Below are positions 21,530 through 31,820 of a stretch of DNA of 64,000 nt, piece after piece. Source of the DNA: Prorocentrum cordatum (Eukaryota > Sar > Dinophyceae > Prorocentrales > Prorocentraceae); NCBI GenBank assembly GCA_963575745.1, contig CAUYUJ010020615.1, positions 719,236 through 783,235 on the forward strand, read 5' to 3'. A model generated the notes under the pieces. It was not told where the DNA came from, ran no database searches, and saw only the letters and a program-made list of their open reading frames with translations. A program made the position numbers and the translations under genes. Position 1 is the stretch's first letter; each line of letters begins with the position of its first letter.

Positions 21530-21900
21530 TTCGCGATGACAGTCGCAGTGGCAACGGCAGTCGCAGTCACAGCCTCAGCCTCAGCCTGCCTCAGCCTCAG
21601 CCTCCGCCTGCCTCAGCCTCAGCCTGCCTCAGCCTCAGCCTCAGCCTGCTTCATCCTCAGCATCAGTCTGCCTTCAGCCTCAGCCTCAGCCTGCCTCAGC
21701 CTCAGCCTGCATCAGCCTCAGCCTCAGCCTCAGCCTGCCTCAGCATCAGCCTGCCTCAGCTTCAGCCTCAGCCTCAGCCTGCCTCTGCCTCAGCCTCAGC
21801 CTGCTTCAGCCTCAGCCTCAGTCTGCCGTCAGCCTCGGCCTCAGCCTCAGCCTGCCTCAGCCTCAGCCTGCATCAGCCTCAGCCTCAGCACGAAGCAACC
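21530..21900 (+). repeat. CAGCCT hexamer minisatellite
   Basis: About 370 bp of CAGCCTCAGCCTGC units. The frame it keeps open gives only Ala-Ser-Ala-Cys-Leu-Ser. Confidence 0.95.
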
Positions 21901-22174
21901 CAGCTAGAAGGACAAAGCGCTGAATGTACACCGATGTGTTCGACGACTGCGTATGTAATGATGTGACGATATACAGACTGAGCCCTTCGTGAATGTCTAC
22001 ATGTTTTTCTGACGCCTACAAACGGCGCTGACGTGTGTGTGAAAAGTGTCCGCGCAGCAAAAGCCGGCGAAGCGTGCAGACAGCCAGCTGCAAAAGGTTG
22101 CGAGCGGCTCTTGGAAGACGTTTACGGAACGGAGCTACGGTGTCTGAAAACAATGGCATCGAAGCGAAGAGCCT

Positions 22175-22430
22175 CGGAGCCCTGCAGCCTGAGAAACACC
22201 GCAGGAACTCGCATACTGAAAAGGAATGCATTGCAAACCGCACGTTGCGAACCCTGCAGGCTGAGAAGCACCGCAGGATGTCGCATGCTGAAAAGCACTT
22301 GTACTGCAGAGCGCAGGCTGCGAAACCTGCAGGCTGAGAAGCACCGCAGGAACTCGCATGCTTTCGAACACTACTGCTCGAGACCGCAGCTGGAGAGCGG
22401 CAGACCGCAGGCTGAGAAGCACCGCGGGCA
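22175..22430 (-). repeat. ~72-bp tandem repeat carrying the RGASQPA DNA motif
   Basis: Four units with CAG(C/G)CTGAGAA(A/G)CACCGC at about 22182, 22253, 22326 and 22405. Copies 1 to 3 are followed by AGGA(A/T)(C/G)TCGCAT. The same 20-bp core is found seven times, in frame, inside the EEP gene that ends at 22447. Here the array lies just past the stop codon and the copies sit in different frames, so it is probably 3' UTR or flank. Confidence 0.8.
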
Positions 22431-22446
22431 GAGAGACTTGCAAAAC

Positions 22447-24633
22447 TCAGATGTCCTGATCGTCTTGGAGGAAGTCACGCCAGTCCGGCGGCTGCCAAGA
22501 ATCGATGATGCGCCTGGAGCCACCGCCCGTGCTGCCGCCGATGTCCAGGTAGTCGCCATCGCCCCTGAACAGACGGCCGTGCCCGCACGCCAGAATCGCT
22601 TGGTTGCGGATTTGAAGCAGCGCTCCGCTCTCAAACATCTGCAACACGTCCTGCTGCCTGCGCGTGAAGTTCGGCTTTGCCTGGCCAGCCTGGGCAGACA
22701 GATATAGGGAAAGCCGCTCCCCCTCGTTGTAGCGCGCGATGGCCTCGGCCTTCTGGTGGTGCAGCCGGCGCCGCTGTTGCCGCAGAGCTTCCTCGGGAAC
22801 TGCTGCATCACGGCCCTCACTGTGATCAGCTTGCAACGCTTGCGTTAACCAATCAACGTCGAAGCGCCCTGAGAAGGCCAGCACCTCCCAGATCTGTTTA
22901 GTACCGGCCACACGTTGCAAATGGCGATGCCACCGCTTACGCTTCTGGTCTTTCACAAACTTGGCGACGCTACCCAGACCTGCACCCTTGGCCTGGCCAC
23001 CTTTTCCCGCAGGCTGAGAAGCACCGTGAGAACCTTTCTTACCGCCTGGCCCTTTGTTCGGACCCTGCGGAACCGCATGGCCCCCTTGTGGCGCAGACTT
23101 GCCTTTCGCTTTTCCCTTTTCGATATCCCGTTCCTGAAGCGCACGCTGCTGCCGCGACTGCTCGTACTGGTCGCGAGCTACTCTGACCAATTCCTGGCGC
23201 TCAGGCTCCGTGAGAACGTAGCGCATGTCGTCGATGTTCTTGCTCCGCAGAAAGTCATGTCGAAGCTTAAGGACAGAGAGAATGGCTCGGCCAGTCTCCT
23301 CCTGAGACGCAAAGGCCGTGTCATATTCCGAGCCAGGCTGAGGAGCGCCAGCTGGATCAGTGTCCGCTGGCTCCGTGGACTTCCTCTTTTTGAAAAGCAA
23401 GAGACTGAGATGATGGAGGACTTTCGGATCGTACTCCTCGTCGTACCTGTCGTCCCAAAGCTGCCTCAGCTCCCTGTGCAAGTCGTCCGCGCGATTCTGA
23501 ACGACATCCTCGACGTAGTCGGGATCACCCGGTGAAGTCGGTGAAAGCGGAGGAGCAGAACTCGGCGACCGATCCCAATGCACAGAAGACTCGCGGTCCG
23601 CCTGTACGCTGACGTCGGCGTCGGAGACGTTTTCGACGACAATTTTCCGCCTCTTGCTCTCCCCAGGCTGAATAGCACCAGGGAGAGTGAGCACAACCGC
23701 CACCGCATCGTGTGCGTCGTTGCGCATGCCACGATCCGTAAAAGACGCGCCAACGGCAATGGAGCAGAAACGGGCGACTGCTCCGCAGACCGCGACGTGG
23801 TCGCCTTTGAGGTCGGCCGGAGTGGCATGGACCTCCCATACCTTCTCGTCGTTCTGCTCGCGCTGGTAAGCCTCCCGCGCCTCCTGGAAAGTGAGGTTGT
23901 CGTCGCCGACTACAAGCACAACGACTGCCTCGTTTAGATTCTCAAGAATCTTGGCCAGGCCGTCCAGGTGCAAGCGGAGATGGCGAACTGTCCGCTTTCG
24001 AGTCTGGATGCTCGGCGGTTTCTTGCCGCACACGATGTGCATGTTGGCGATCACCACGTGGAACTTGTCATGGCCTGGTTTGTTCACCTCAAAATGTGAA
24101 ATAACAGCATCAATATCTCGGCCGCTAGGAGGCCTGTAAACTTTGCTGTCTTCGCACAGAGTCAGTTCCGCAGGCTGAGAAGCACCGCGGAACCCCCAGA
24201 GAGTCAAGTAGTTGTCGACCTCCAAGAAGCGAATGCCATCACCGAAAGGCTTACTGAGGATGTCTGTCACGTTGATCCCTGCTCGGCGAAAGCCTTCACG
24301 GAACGCACCGACCTCGCAGCCACAGACCATATCAGCATCAGCGGTCTCCACTATCTTGGCGCACAACCTTCCGAAGTTAGCGCAGTGAGTGGCCGCCTGC
24401 TTACCAGTCATCATGCCCTGCTCGAACCCGAAATTGAACGAGGCGACCGTGAAAGACGCAGGCTGCACAGCGCCAGAACCAGGCGTCTGTCCACCTTCCT
24501 CCGCAGGCTGAGAAGCACCGCGAGGCGGCGCAGGCTGAGAAGCACCGCGAGGCGGCGACACTTCGGACGAGCCTCGCGGAGCAGAGGCTGCGGATGAACG
24601 TTGGACATGGGGGTACGGCCAGGGGAACGCCAT
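22447..24633 (-). CDS. Endonuclease/exonuclease/phosphatase (EEP) family protein
   Basis: An uninterrupted 728-codon frame without introns. I start at the ATG at 24633, because the frame upstream of it has only a TTG. Residues about 1-60 are Pro/Ala-rich with repeated RGASQPA. Residues about 60-320 form an EEP (APE/DNase I fold) domain: SFNFG (Asn), CGCEVG (catalytic Glu), IANMHIV (His), VVGDDN (Asp-x-Asn) and NDAHDAV (final Asp/His) are all in order, so the catalytic set looks intact. The remaining part has no named domain: acidic and helical to about 500, a Lys/Gly-rich stretch (KGKAKGKSAPQGG), then a long charged helical C-terminus. It would cut or dephosphorylate nucleic acid or a phosphoester; the true substrate is unknown. 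RT and RNase H are absent, so it is either a host member of an expanded EEP family or the ORF of an unknown element. Seven variants of the peptide RGASQPA (GAVQPA, GAPQPG, GAIQPG among them) sit in linkers. Confidence 0.75.
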   Translation of the reverse strand: MAFPWPYPHVQRSSAASAPRGSSEVSPPRGASQPAPPRGASQPAEEGGQTPGSGAVQPASFTVASFNFGFEQGMMTGKQAATHCANFGRLCAKIVETADADMVCGCEVGAFREGFRRAGINVTDILSKPFGDGIRFLEVDNYLTLWGFRGASQPAELTLCEDSKVYRPPSGRDIDAVISHFEVNKPGHDKFHVVIANMHIVCGKKPPSIQTRKRTVRHLRLHLDGLAKILENLNEAVVVLVVGDDNLTFQEAREAYQREQNDEKVWEVHATPADLKGDHVAVCGAVARFCSIAVGASFTDRGMRNDAHDAVAVVLTLPGAIQPGESKRRKIVVENVSDADVSVQADRESSVHWDRSPSSAPPLSPTSPGDPDYVEDVVQNRADDLHRELRQLWDDRYDEEYDPKVLHHLSLLLFKKRKSTEPADTDPAGAPQPGSEYDTAFASQEETGRAILSVLKLRHDFLRSKNIDDMRYVLTEPERQELVRVARDQYEQSRQQRALQERDIEKGKAKGKSAPQGGHAVPQGPNKGPGGKKGSHGASQPAGKGGQAKGAGLGSVAKFVKDQKRKRWHRHLQRVAGTKQIWEVLAFSGRFDVDWLTQALQADHSEGRDAAVPEEALRQQRRRLHHQKAEAIARYNEGERLSLYLSAQAGQAKPNFTRRQQDVLQMFESGALLQIRNQAILACGHGRLFRGDGDYLDIGGSTGGGSRRIIDSWQPPDWRDFLQDDQDI

Positions 24634-24782
24634 TGCAATCAAAACTCAGTGGACTGCAGTGAATGAATGTAGTGGCCAATTGAATGCAGAGGACTGCAGT
24701 GTCACTAGCAAGTCCTGAACCAAACACAGCTGTGGCGGAAGGAATATGAAGCGTCTGGCTATTCAAAATGTTGCCCGGCAAT
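24634..24782. other. 5' flank of the EEP gene
   Basis: Contains a duplicated GGACTGCAGTG (about 24649 and 24688) upstream of the start codon in minus sense. I found no spliced-leader string here. Confidence 0.35.
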
Positions 24783-24865
24783 GTCCTCCTCCTCCTCCTC
24801 CTCCTCCTCCTCGTCCTCCTCCTCCTCCTCCTCCTCCTCCTCCTCCTCCTCCTCCTCCTCCTCCT
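24783..24865 (+). repeat. (TCC)n microsatellite upstream of the EEP gene
   Basis: About 80 bp of TCC interrupted once. It directly abuts the 73-bp tandem repeat at 24900. Confidence 0.95.
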
Positions 24866-24899
24866 GGTAGTCCTCCCCCTCCCCTCCTCCTCCTGGTAG

Positions 24900-25320
24900 C
24901 CCAGGAATGGGAGTTTTGGGAACTCGAAGAGCACGAAGTGGCCTACAGTTGGCTCCGGGCATTCAAAATGTGGCCCGGGAATGGAGTTCTGGGAACTCGA
25001 AGAGCACGAAGTGGCCTACAGTTGGCTCCGGGCATTCAAAATGTGGCCCGGGAATGGAGTTCTGGGAAATAGAAGAGCACGAAGTGGCCTACAGTTGGCT
25101 CCGGGCATCCAAAATGTGGCCCGGGAATGGCGTTCTGGGAACTCGAAGAGCACGAAGTGTGTGACTGTTGCATCCGGCCCCCCAGAATGTGGCCCGGGAA
25201 TGGCGTTCTGGGATGTCGAAGAGCACTTTGTGTGTGACTGTTGCATCCGGCCCCCCAGAATGTGGCCTGGGAATGGAGTTCTGGGAAGGCGAAGAGCACG
25301 AAGTGTGTGACTGTTGGTGA
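24900..25320 (+). repeat. 73-bp tandem repeat, six copies
   Basis: GGAATGG recurs at 24904, 24978, 25051, 25124, 25198 and 25270 (72-74 bp apart). Units contain TTCTGGGAACTCGAAGAGCA and ATGTGGCCCGG. The first four share GGCCTACAGTTGGCTCCGGG; the last ones carry TGTGTGACTGTTGCATCCGG instead, so two sub-families are arranged in blocks. Confidence 0.95.
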
Positions 25321-26227
25321 AAAACGAGCCCGGCTCATGCCGCCCGGAAACGCCCCAACACCTGCCCGGACCCCCCTGCGGAGTGATCTGTGAGCTCTTT
25401 TGAGTCAACTAGAAACCTATCAGTCTTCGCTGTTAGGTAAAAAAGGTATCCATACCGCTACTCCCCCAACCTCTCCTGGGGTGCGTCGTGACCAAAACTT
25501 CGGGTCGAAGCCACCGGTGGCGACGAGAGCCTCCCGGAAGGCCCCCAAAATGGGAAAACGGGGAAGGGTAGCGGTATGGGTACCTCTTCCTCCTCCGACA
25601 AAAGACTTCCTCCCTCCCTGCCTCTTCGGCCGTCCCTCCTCCTCTCCCCGCGTCTCCCCGTGCAGAATTCGAGGTTTCACGGCCTGGCTCCCGCTCCGAT
25701 CCGGGTCCCTACCACTCCTTCCCTCCAACTCCCCCCCTTAGCCCACATTCCTCCTCCGCATCCTCCACCCCTCCCGCCCTCCTTACCTCCCCACCTTGGG
25801 CGAGCAAAGCAAGTATCAATACCACTCCGCGGAGGGAGCCCGTCAGCGTGGTATGGGACGCGCAAGGACATACTGATACGATGCGCCTCTGTTGGAGATG
25901 CACGCCCAACCCGAAGATGTGGTACAACATCTTGGAGTATACCGTTTGCGGAGCGATACCGCCAGAAAACGAACGCCACGGAGCTTGTACTACAAGATTT
26001 CCGAACGTGCGCGTCGCCCTGGTGTGGGCGGTGCCGATGACACTGCAAAGAGAACACTAAGCGTCCTTCCACATGCGAAGGCGTATCACGCCGACGGGAT
26101 TCTAGCGTCAGCGCGTAACTGATACTCCGTCTACCTCCTGACTCCTACACCGCTACGCCCCGCTCAATCATCCTTCATCCTTTTTTCTGCTTGCCATGCC
26201 TCCCTCCCATCCTCTCCCCTCCTCTTT
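25321..26227. other. About 900 bases, no gene accepted
   Basis: Holds TCTCCTGGGGTGCGT(C)GTGACCAA at about 25468-25493, related to a string at 63467-63487, and CT-rich sequence at 25600-25790. The frames on both strands overlap and are Pro/Ser-rich. Confidence 0.35.
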
Positions 26228-26450
26228 AAACGCCCGAAAAGGGTACGGTAAAAAAAGGATGCGGTGCCCACCAGCATCTCTTGTCCAAAACCGACAGCGG
26301 CCGCTGTTGGGCAGGCAGCCTTCTGTCTCAAATGGACAACGTCGGCAACGACGCCGACAACGAACACGGTTCACACTAGACCAGAACTGCTGCCGCTCTT
26401 TGTGGCCATCCTTTCCGTATCCATGTCGAGCGTACCGATCCTGCCTCGAG
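26228..26450 (+). repeat. Dispersed ~200-bp repeat, copy 1 (pair with 63220-63440)
   Basis: Begins ACGCCCGAA(A)..GGTACGG and contains CAGCGGCCGCTGTTGGGCAG, TCAAATGGACAA, ACCAGAACTG and TTTCCGTA(T/C)CCATG in the same order as the copy at 63220-63440. One frame is conserved between the two copies (CPKPTAAAVGQAAFCLKW here, CPNPTSAAVGQTALRLEW there), so it may derive from a coding sequence. Confidence 0.65.
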
Positions 26451-26689
26451 CCCGCCCTCCTGTCCCCCACAGCCGCGGCCGAGGGCGGCACATCCGGAGC
26501 GGTGGACGCATCGGCCAACGACGCTGGAGGCCGTTTCTATTTCTAGCCGAGGGGTACAAGCACCAACGCGCGCGCGTCGACCGCCCCTCTTGGTCCTGCT
26601 CTTCCGAAGTTCTCCCTCCTCGCGAGCGGCGGACACATCATCGCGCTCTGGACTCCAGGGCGCGATCCCGAGGATACGGGGTAGCACGG

Positions 26690-26738
26690 ACACACTCACA
26701 CACACACAAACGCAAACACACACACACACACGCACGCA

Positions 26739-26791
<53 letters not shown>

Positions 26792-26797
26792 GCACGC

Positions 26798-26859
<62 letters not shown>

Positions 26860-27022
26860 GCACACGCACGCGCACACGCACGCGCACACGCACACGCACA
26901 CGCACACGCACGCAGCCAGACACACACACACACACACACACGTATAATATATATATATATATATATATCTATATATATATATATATATAATATAGATGCA
27001 TATATATATATATATATATACA
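26690..27022 (+). repeat. (CA)n followed by (TA)n microsatellite
   Basis: 26690-26942 is CA with CGCACG variants. 26943-27022 is TA with a few breaks, leading into a CCCCAAGAGGC block. Confidence 0.97.
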
Positions 27023-28490
27023 TAACGGCGCACCGGGTCCGGGGGCCCGGGGCCGGGACCTCGACCACAAATGTGGGCCCCGGGGGGCCCGGAGGCTCGT
27101 CGGACCGCCGGACGCCGTCCAAGATCGTTCGCAGGCGGCTTCGGAACGCGCTCCGATGGCTCCAGATGCCTTCCAAGACGCCTGTCATGACACCAAGAAG
27201 GTCCCAGAAGCCTCCAAGACGCTCCGAGAGGCAGCCCAAGAGAGGCCCAAGAAGCAAAAATCGTGCCATTCCTATGGGAAAACGTATATTTTTCGCATGT
27301 TCGCCTCTTGGGCTTTCACCGCGTCCAAGACGGCCCAAGAGGCGCCCAAGACGGTCTACGAGGCCTCCGGGAGCGCTCCAAGGCTGCGCACGAGTGGCCC
27401 AGGACGGCCCCAAGACGGCCGAAGAGAGCCCCAAGACGAGTTCGAGAGGGGTCCCAGACGGAGAAAGCCAACCTCGAATTCCGAGCTTCCGGCCCAAGAG
27501 GCTCCAGGAGGCGCCAAAATGCCGCCAAGAGGCGCCAAAAGGCTCCCAAAAGCACCCCAAGACGTTCCGAGAGGCACCCCAAGAGAGGTCCAAGAAACAA
27601 AAATCGTGCCATTCCTATGGGAAAACGTATATTTTTCGCATGTTCGCATCTTGGGCTTTCACCGCGTCCAAGACGGCCCAAGAGGCCTCCAAGACGGCCT
27701 AGGAGGCCTCCGGGAGCGCTCCAAGGCTGCGCACGAGTGGCTCAGGACGGCCCCAAGACGGCCCAAGAGAACCCCAAGACGACTTCGAGAGGGGTCCCAG
27801 AAGGAGAAAGCCACTCTCGAATTCCGAGCTTCCGGCCCAACATATCCCAGGAGGCGCCAAAACGCCGCCCAGAGGCGCCAAAAGGCTTCCAAAATCAGCC
27901 CAAGACGTTCCGAGAGGCACCCCAAGAGAGGTCCAAGAAACAAAAATCGTGCCATTCCTATGGGAAAACGTATATTTTTCGCATGTTCGCATCTTGGGCT
28001 TTCACCGCGTCCAAGACGGCCCAAGAGGCCTCCAAGACCGCCCCAAGACGGCCCAAGAAGCTTCCAAGAGGGCCCCAGGACAGCCCAAGAGGGCCCCAAG
28101 ACGGCCCAAGAGGCGCCCAAGATGGCCCAAGAGGGCCCCAAGACGGGCCCAAGAGGGGGCCCAGAGGGGGACCACGAACCGCAAGCTCGAGCCTTCCGCC
28201 CCAAGAGGCCGCCAGGAGGCCCCAAGGAGGCCCCTCAAGAGGCCCCAGGAGACCCCCAAGAGGCCCAAAGGAGGCCCCGAGAAGCCCCAAATCGGCCCCC
28301 AAAATGCTTCGAACCTGCTTCCAGGAGGCCCCCGACAGGTTCAGAGGCTCCCGAGAAGCTACGTCAAACTCCCAGCGAGCGGCCGGACGAGGCCCCCCAC
28401 AAAATCACAAGAGGGTTCCAGTATTTGTATCCTTCAGCGCTCTCTGGCCTTCTTCCCCCTGCCCCCTTCCCTGCGACTTTCGTTGACTCA
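27023..28490 (+). repeat. CCCCAAGAGGC block 2 with a 343-bp higher-order repeat
   Basis: The string TCGTGCCATTCCTATGGGAA starts at 27261, 27604 and 27947, exactly 343 bp apart each time, and is followed each time by CGTATATTTTTCGCATGTTC. The rest of each unit is made of short CCAAGACGGCCCAAGAGG-type units. From 28080 to 28300 only the short units remain. The 450-, 407- and 188-codon frames are products of this structure. Confidence 0.92.
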
Positions 28491-28504
28491 AGCTCGCCTC
28501 CTAG

Positions 28505-28544
28505 CTAGAACCTAAGCGCGCGCGAAGCGCGCGCGTGGTTCTAG
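28505..28544. mobile_element. CTAGAACC/GGTTCTAG hairpin module, copy 1
   Basis: CTAGAACC, TAA, GCGCGCGCG, AA, GCGCGCGCG, T, GGTTCTAG: a near-perfect 40-bp palindrome. It is directly followed by (TA)n (28543-28582) and preceded by the CCCCAAGAGGC block. Copies with the same layout lie at 37860-37897 and 47270-47309. Confidence 0.7.
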
Positions 28545-28548
28545 TATA

Positions 28549-28582
<34 letters not shown>

Positions 28583-28584
<2 letters not shown>

Positions 28585-29288
28585 CACACACGCACTTGCT
28601 CACAAGCGCGAAGAAGACCTGTGGCACGAAAGGGGGGACGAGGGAGGAGGGGGAGGTGGGCGGGTGAAAGACGTCGAAGGAGCTCCGCCTGGAGCTGCTG
28701 GCATTGGCCTCAGTCCGGCGGCCCGGCCAACGCGGCGAGCCGCCGGCGCAGCACTGCACGCCAGACCGCCTCGGCCCCCCGGGCCCCCACCGCAGGGACG
28801 AGCTTGAGCGCGGCGGCGCGGGAGCGGAGCGGCCCAGCCAGGGCAGGGCTGGGCCGCCAGGGCCTGCCTCCGCGGGGCAGCCGCGCCGCACCGGAGGCAG
28901 GCGACCCAACCGAGGCCCTGCGAGGCCGAGTCCCGTGTCCATGGGTTCACGGTCCCGGCCCTGCGAGGCCGCGGATGCGGTGCTCGTCCCTTCTCCTCCT
29001 TCTTCCCGACCTCTAACCTCTTAGGAGGCAACTCCTGGGAGGTCTTCGTCAGAACGGCTAGGTGCTAGCCGGTTCAGGGGCCACTAAGCTGGATTATGTC
29101 ACACTAAGTCCAAATCTTACACCCGATGTATCCAGACAGTGCGGAATAATGCGGTACGATGCTGGTGTTCGGCCGCGGATATACCAGCGCCGATGCTGCA
29201 CTGAATCTCCCAAACATTGCGTCCTAAGATCACCTACCTTGACAGGTCAATATGTTCGGGTCAGCGCTGAAGGTCAAAAGTGGCTGCA
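28583..29288. other. No gene accepted; GC-rich then ordinary sequence
   Basis: 28620-28990 is GC-rich with overlapping chance frames on both strands. 29040-29288 has normal composition and stop codons in all frames. I tested it by eye for rRNA or snRNA features and recognise none. Confidence 0.35.
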
Positions 29289-29330
29289 ATCCCACAAGCC
29301 CTCTGGGCTTAGGTGGTTTAGGAAACGTCG
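29289..29330 (+). repeat. CAGCCCTCTGGGC dispersed repeat, copy 1
   Basis: AATCCCACAAGCCCTCTGGG followed by CTTAGGTGGTTTAG, related to 51261-51345 and 63487-63620. Confidence 0.5.
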
Positions 29331-29985
29331 GTCGGAATAAGTAGGTAAGAACATGAAGTCGGAAGGTGGATAAAGTCCGCCCAGAGAGCAACACAACGCA
29401 GCAACAACGTATCGATTCTCTCAGTAGGAAGGCGCTTGGAGAAGATTGGGATCTGGGAATCCCGAAAGGCCTACTTCCAACGACCGGCGTGTATTCAAAC
29501 CCGCCGTATTCAAACCTCCGCCACTACCCCTCGGCCGGGAGGCGTCGCCCCTCGACCAATGAAGCCTCCCGGAGGCCTGTCGGGCGCCGCTTCGGGGGGT
29601 GCTCCAGACCGCCTCTCTGTTGCGGGCCACGCGGGGCCTACTTGGCGCTGACGACGCCGCTTGGGATCCTGTTTCGGCCATCTCGGTGGCCTCTTAAGGC
29701 CGTTTTGGCCCTCAGTTCGGCCCATGTTTGGGCTTTCGTGGGGCCGTCTTGGAAACTCGACGAGGCGTTTGGGGGCGAAGCGGGGAGAAGGCCACAAGAA
29801 ATCTACCCCTGGCAATAGGGACCGAATGAAATATGCTGGCCGCGACGAACCTCGGCCACTGAAGGACTCCACGGCCTAGACCCATGGAACGGCCAGATGT
29901 TAGCCAGCGCGCACCAGAAAAATGTGTCCTAGCATACGACGTTGTGCAATCTATGCGGTGCAACTCACTTGCCGAACTTGAAGTT
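29331..29985. other. About 650 bases, no gene accepted
   Basis: Contains CCGTTTTGGCC/CCGTCTTGG units near 29680-29770 related to the CCCCAAGAGGC minisatellite in reverse orientation. No convincing frame. Confidence 0.35.
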
Positions 29986-30150
29986 GTCAACTCCACTGCT
30001 CGCGCAATCATCCCACCCACCCACCCGCAACTTGGTTTGCAAAACCCATGCGGAAGCGATTGCAATGAGTACATCTCTGCGCCGAGAGCTCCGGGACCGA
30101 GCACAGATATCGCTCCGGGGTCGTCTTGGAGCCCTCGGGGGCGCCTCAAG
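29986..30150 (+). repeat. CCCACCCACCCGCAACTTG dispersed repeat, copy 1
   Basis: GCGCAATCATCCCACCCACC followed by CGCAACTTGGTTTGCAAAAC and CCATGCGG. Longer copies lie at 32376-32560 and 33718-33895. Confidence 0.75.
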
Positions 30151-30174
30151 AGCGCCGCAAGAAGGCCAGAGAAG

Positions 30175-30700
30175 CAAGAAGGCCGACGACGACGACGACG
30201 GCGGCGACGACGACGGCGGCGACGATGACGACGCCGACGTCGACGAAGACGACGACGACGACGCCGACGCCGACGACGACGACGAAGACGACGACGACGT
30301 CGCCAACGAAGACGACGACGAGGGAGGAGGGAGGACGACGACGGCGACAACGACGACAACGACGACAACGACGAGGGAGGAGGGAGGACGGCGACGACGC
30401 GAACGACGAATCAGGAGGAAGGACGGCGACGCCGACGACGACAACGACGAGGGAGGAGGGAAGACGACGACGACAATGACGACGACGACGACGACGACGG
30501 CGACGAAATAGGAGGGACGACGGACGACGACGACGACGAGGGAGGCTGAGGAAGGACGACCACGGCGACAACGATGACGGAAACGATCACGACGCCAGAG
30601 GACGACGACGACGAACACGAGGAAAGACAGAGGACGACGTAGGCAACGACGACGACGACGCGGGAGGAGGGAGGACGGCGACGACGACGACGACGACGCA
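30175..30700 (+). repeat. (GAC)n / GACGACGAGGGAGGAGG repeat
   Basis: About 520 bp of GAC/CGA trinucleotides broken by repeated GAGGGAGGAGGGA. The frames encode Asp or Thr runs only. Confidence 0.95.
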
Positions 30701-30810
30701 GGAGCGCGCGCGCACGCTTTTGTTGAAAATCCGTGTTGCGAAACCTTGTGTTGTTGTAGGTTTTTTTGGACACACGATTTTGTAATCCTTCCGAAACCGA
30801 TGGGTTTTCA

Positions 30811-31200
30811 CGGATTTCGGCATACGCGCGCGACGACGCGCGCGTCTGCCCTTCGTCCAATGTTTTGCAGAGGATTCTCGCGACGGCACACGCGCAAGAG
30901 CATTCGATAGATTTCGACATGCGCGCGCGAAGCCCGTTTGGTAGCATTTTGTGAAAATCTTGAGAAACCTATGATTTCCTGAAGATTTCGCAAGAGTTCG
31001 CGCGTAAGCTTTTGTAGGAAGTCACTGTTGCGAAACCCTGTGTTTTTGTATGTGTTTTGGAAACTCGATTGCGAAACCCCTTCGACACCGAAGGTTTTCG
31101 AAGGTATTCGGCATGCGCGCATGAAAATGCGCGCGTGTGCACTTCGTCCCATTTGTTGCAAGGGATTCGTGAACAAGTCAGATGCTAGAACAAAAAATGT
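30811..31200 (+). repeat. CG-palindromic repeat family, copies 1 and 2
   Basis: TTTCGGCATACGCGCGCGAC (30815) and TATTCGGCATGCGCGCATG (31102), each followed by a second CGCGCG arm, then TG(C/T)(C/A)C(A)CTTCGTCC and TTGCA(A/G)(A/G)GGATTC. Between them TGTTGCGAAACC(C/T)TGTGTT is also duplicated (30735 and 31026). Copies 3 and 4 are at 33065 and 33422. Confidence 0.7.
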
Positions 31201-31820
31201 CCCCGCGTAATGTTTTTTGTGCATGGGAACCTCGGGGGGACCGATCCCGGCCCCCAGGGATAATGCAATTCATATTTAGGATGGACATGTGGTCAACATC
31301 ATATTTGATTTACATACCGGAAGGGGGACCGATAACGCCGGGGGGGTAGAGTCTATTCTCTTTTGGGAAAGGGAAATGGATGGCGTGCAACATATGTGGT
31401 GGAAGCTTTGTGGTGCAATCTGTGGTACGCCACATATGAGGTGCAAATATTCTTGTGCACTACTCGTGGCGTGATCCACGTACGTCAATAAATGTAATGT
31501 CATATGTGTGGTGTAGCCCATGACAAAAAAACAACGTCTGTTGTGTAGGCTACGTCGTGCAATCTAAATATTGCGACCTACCGACCCTGTCGGCGTGTGT
31601 GAGGGGCTTCTCCGTTCGACTCGTCGTCTCCGTCGTCTCCGCTCTCCCCCTCCCAGGGCTCTCCTCCTCAAGCGCGCTATCCAAAGCGAAATTAAACGAC
31701 GTCGTAGTGGAGTCGAAGGGAAGCCCCTTCCCTTTGATCCCTTCCCCGCAGGGGGGGGGGGAGGGGGGGGGGCAGGGCAGATACGACGCCCGCGGGGCGC
31801 ACTTTCCTCGAGCGGGCACG
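31201..31820. other. No gene seen
   Basis: 31200-31560 is unusually AT-rich for this window and has only short frames. No RNA or element features were recognised. Confidence 0.35.

Noticed and set aside
26943-27022. TA runs as TATA boxes
   Set aside because: They are microsatellites of 30-80 bp, and dinoflagellate promoters generally lack TATA boxes.
29040-29330. Small structural RNA (5S or snRNA) because the sequence is non-repetitive and of normal composition
   Set aside because: I found none of the conserved internal motifs or stems of these RNAs.
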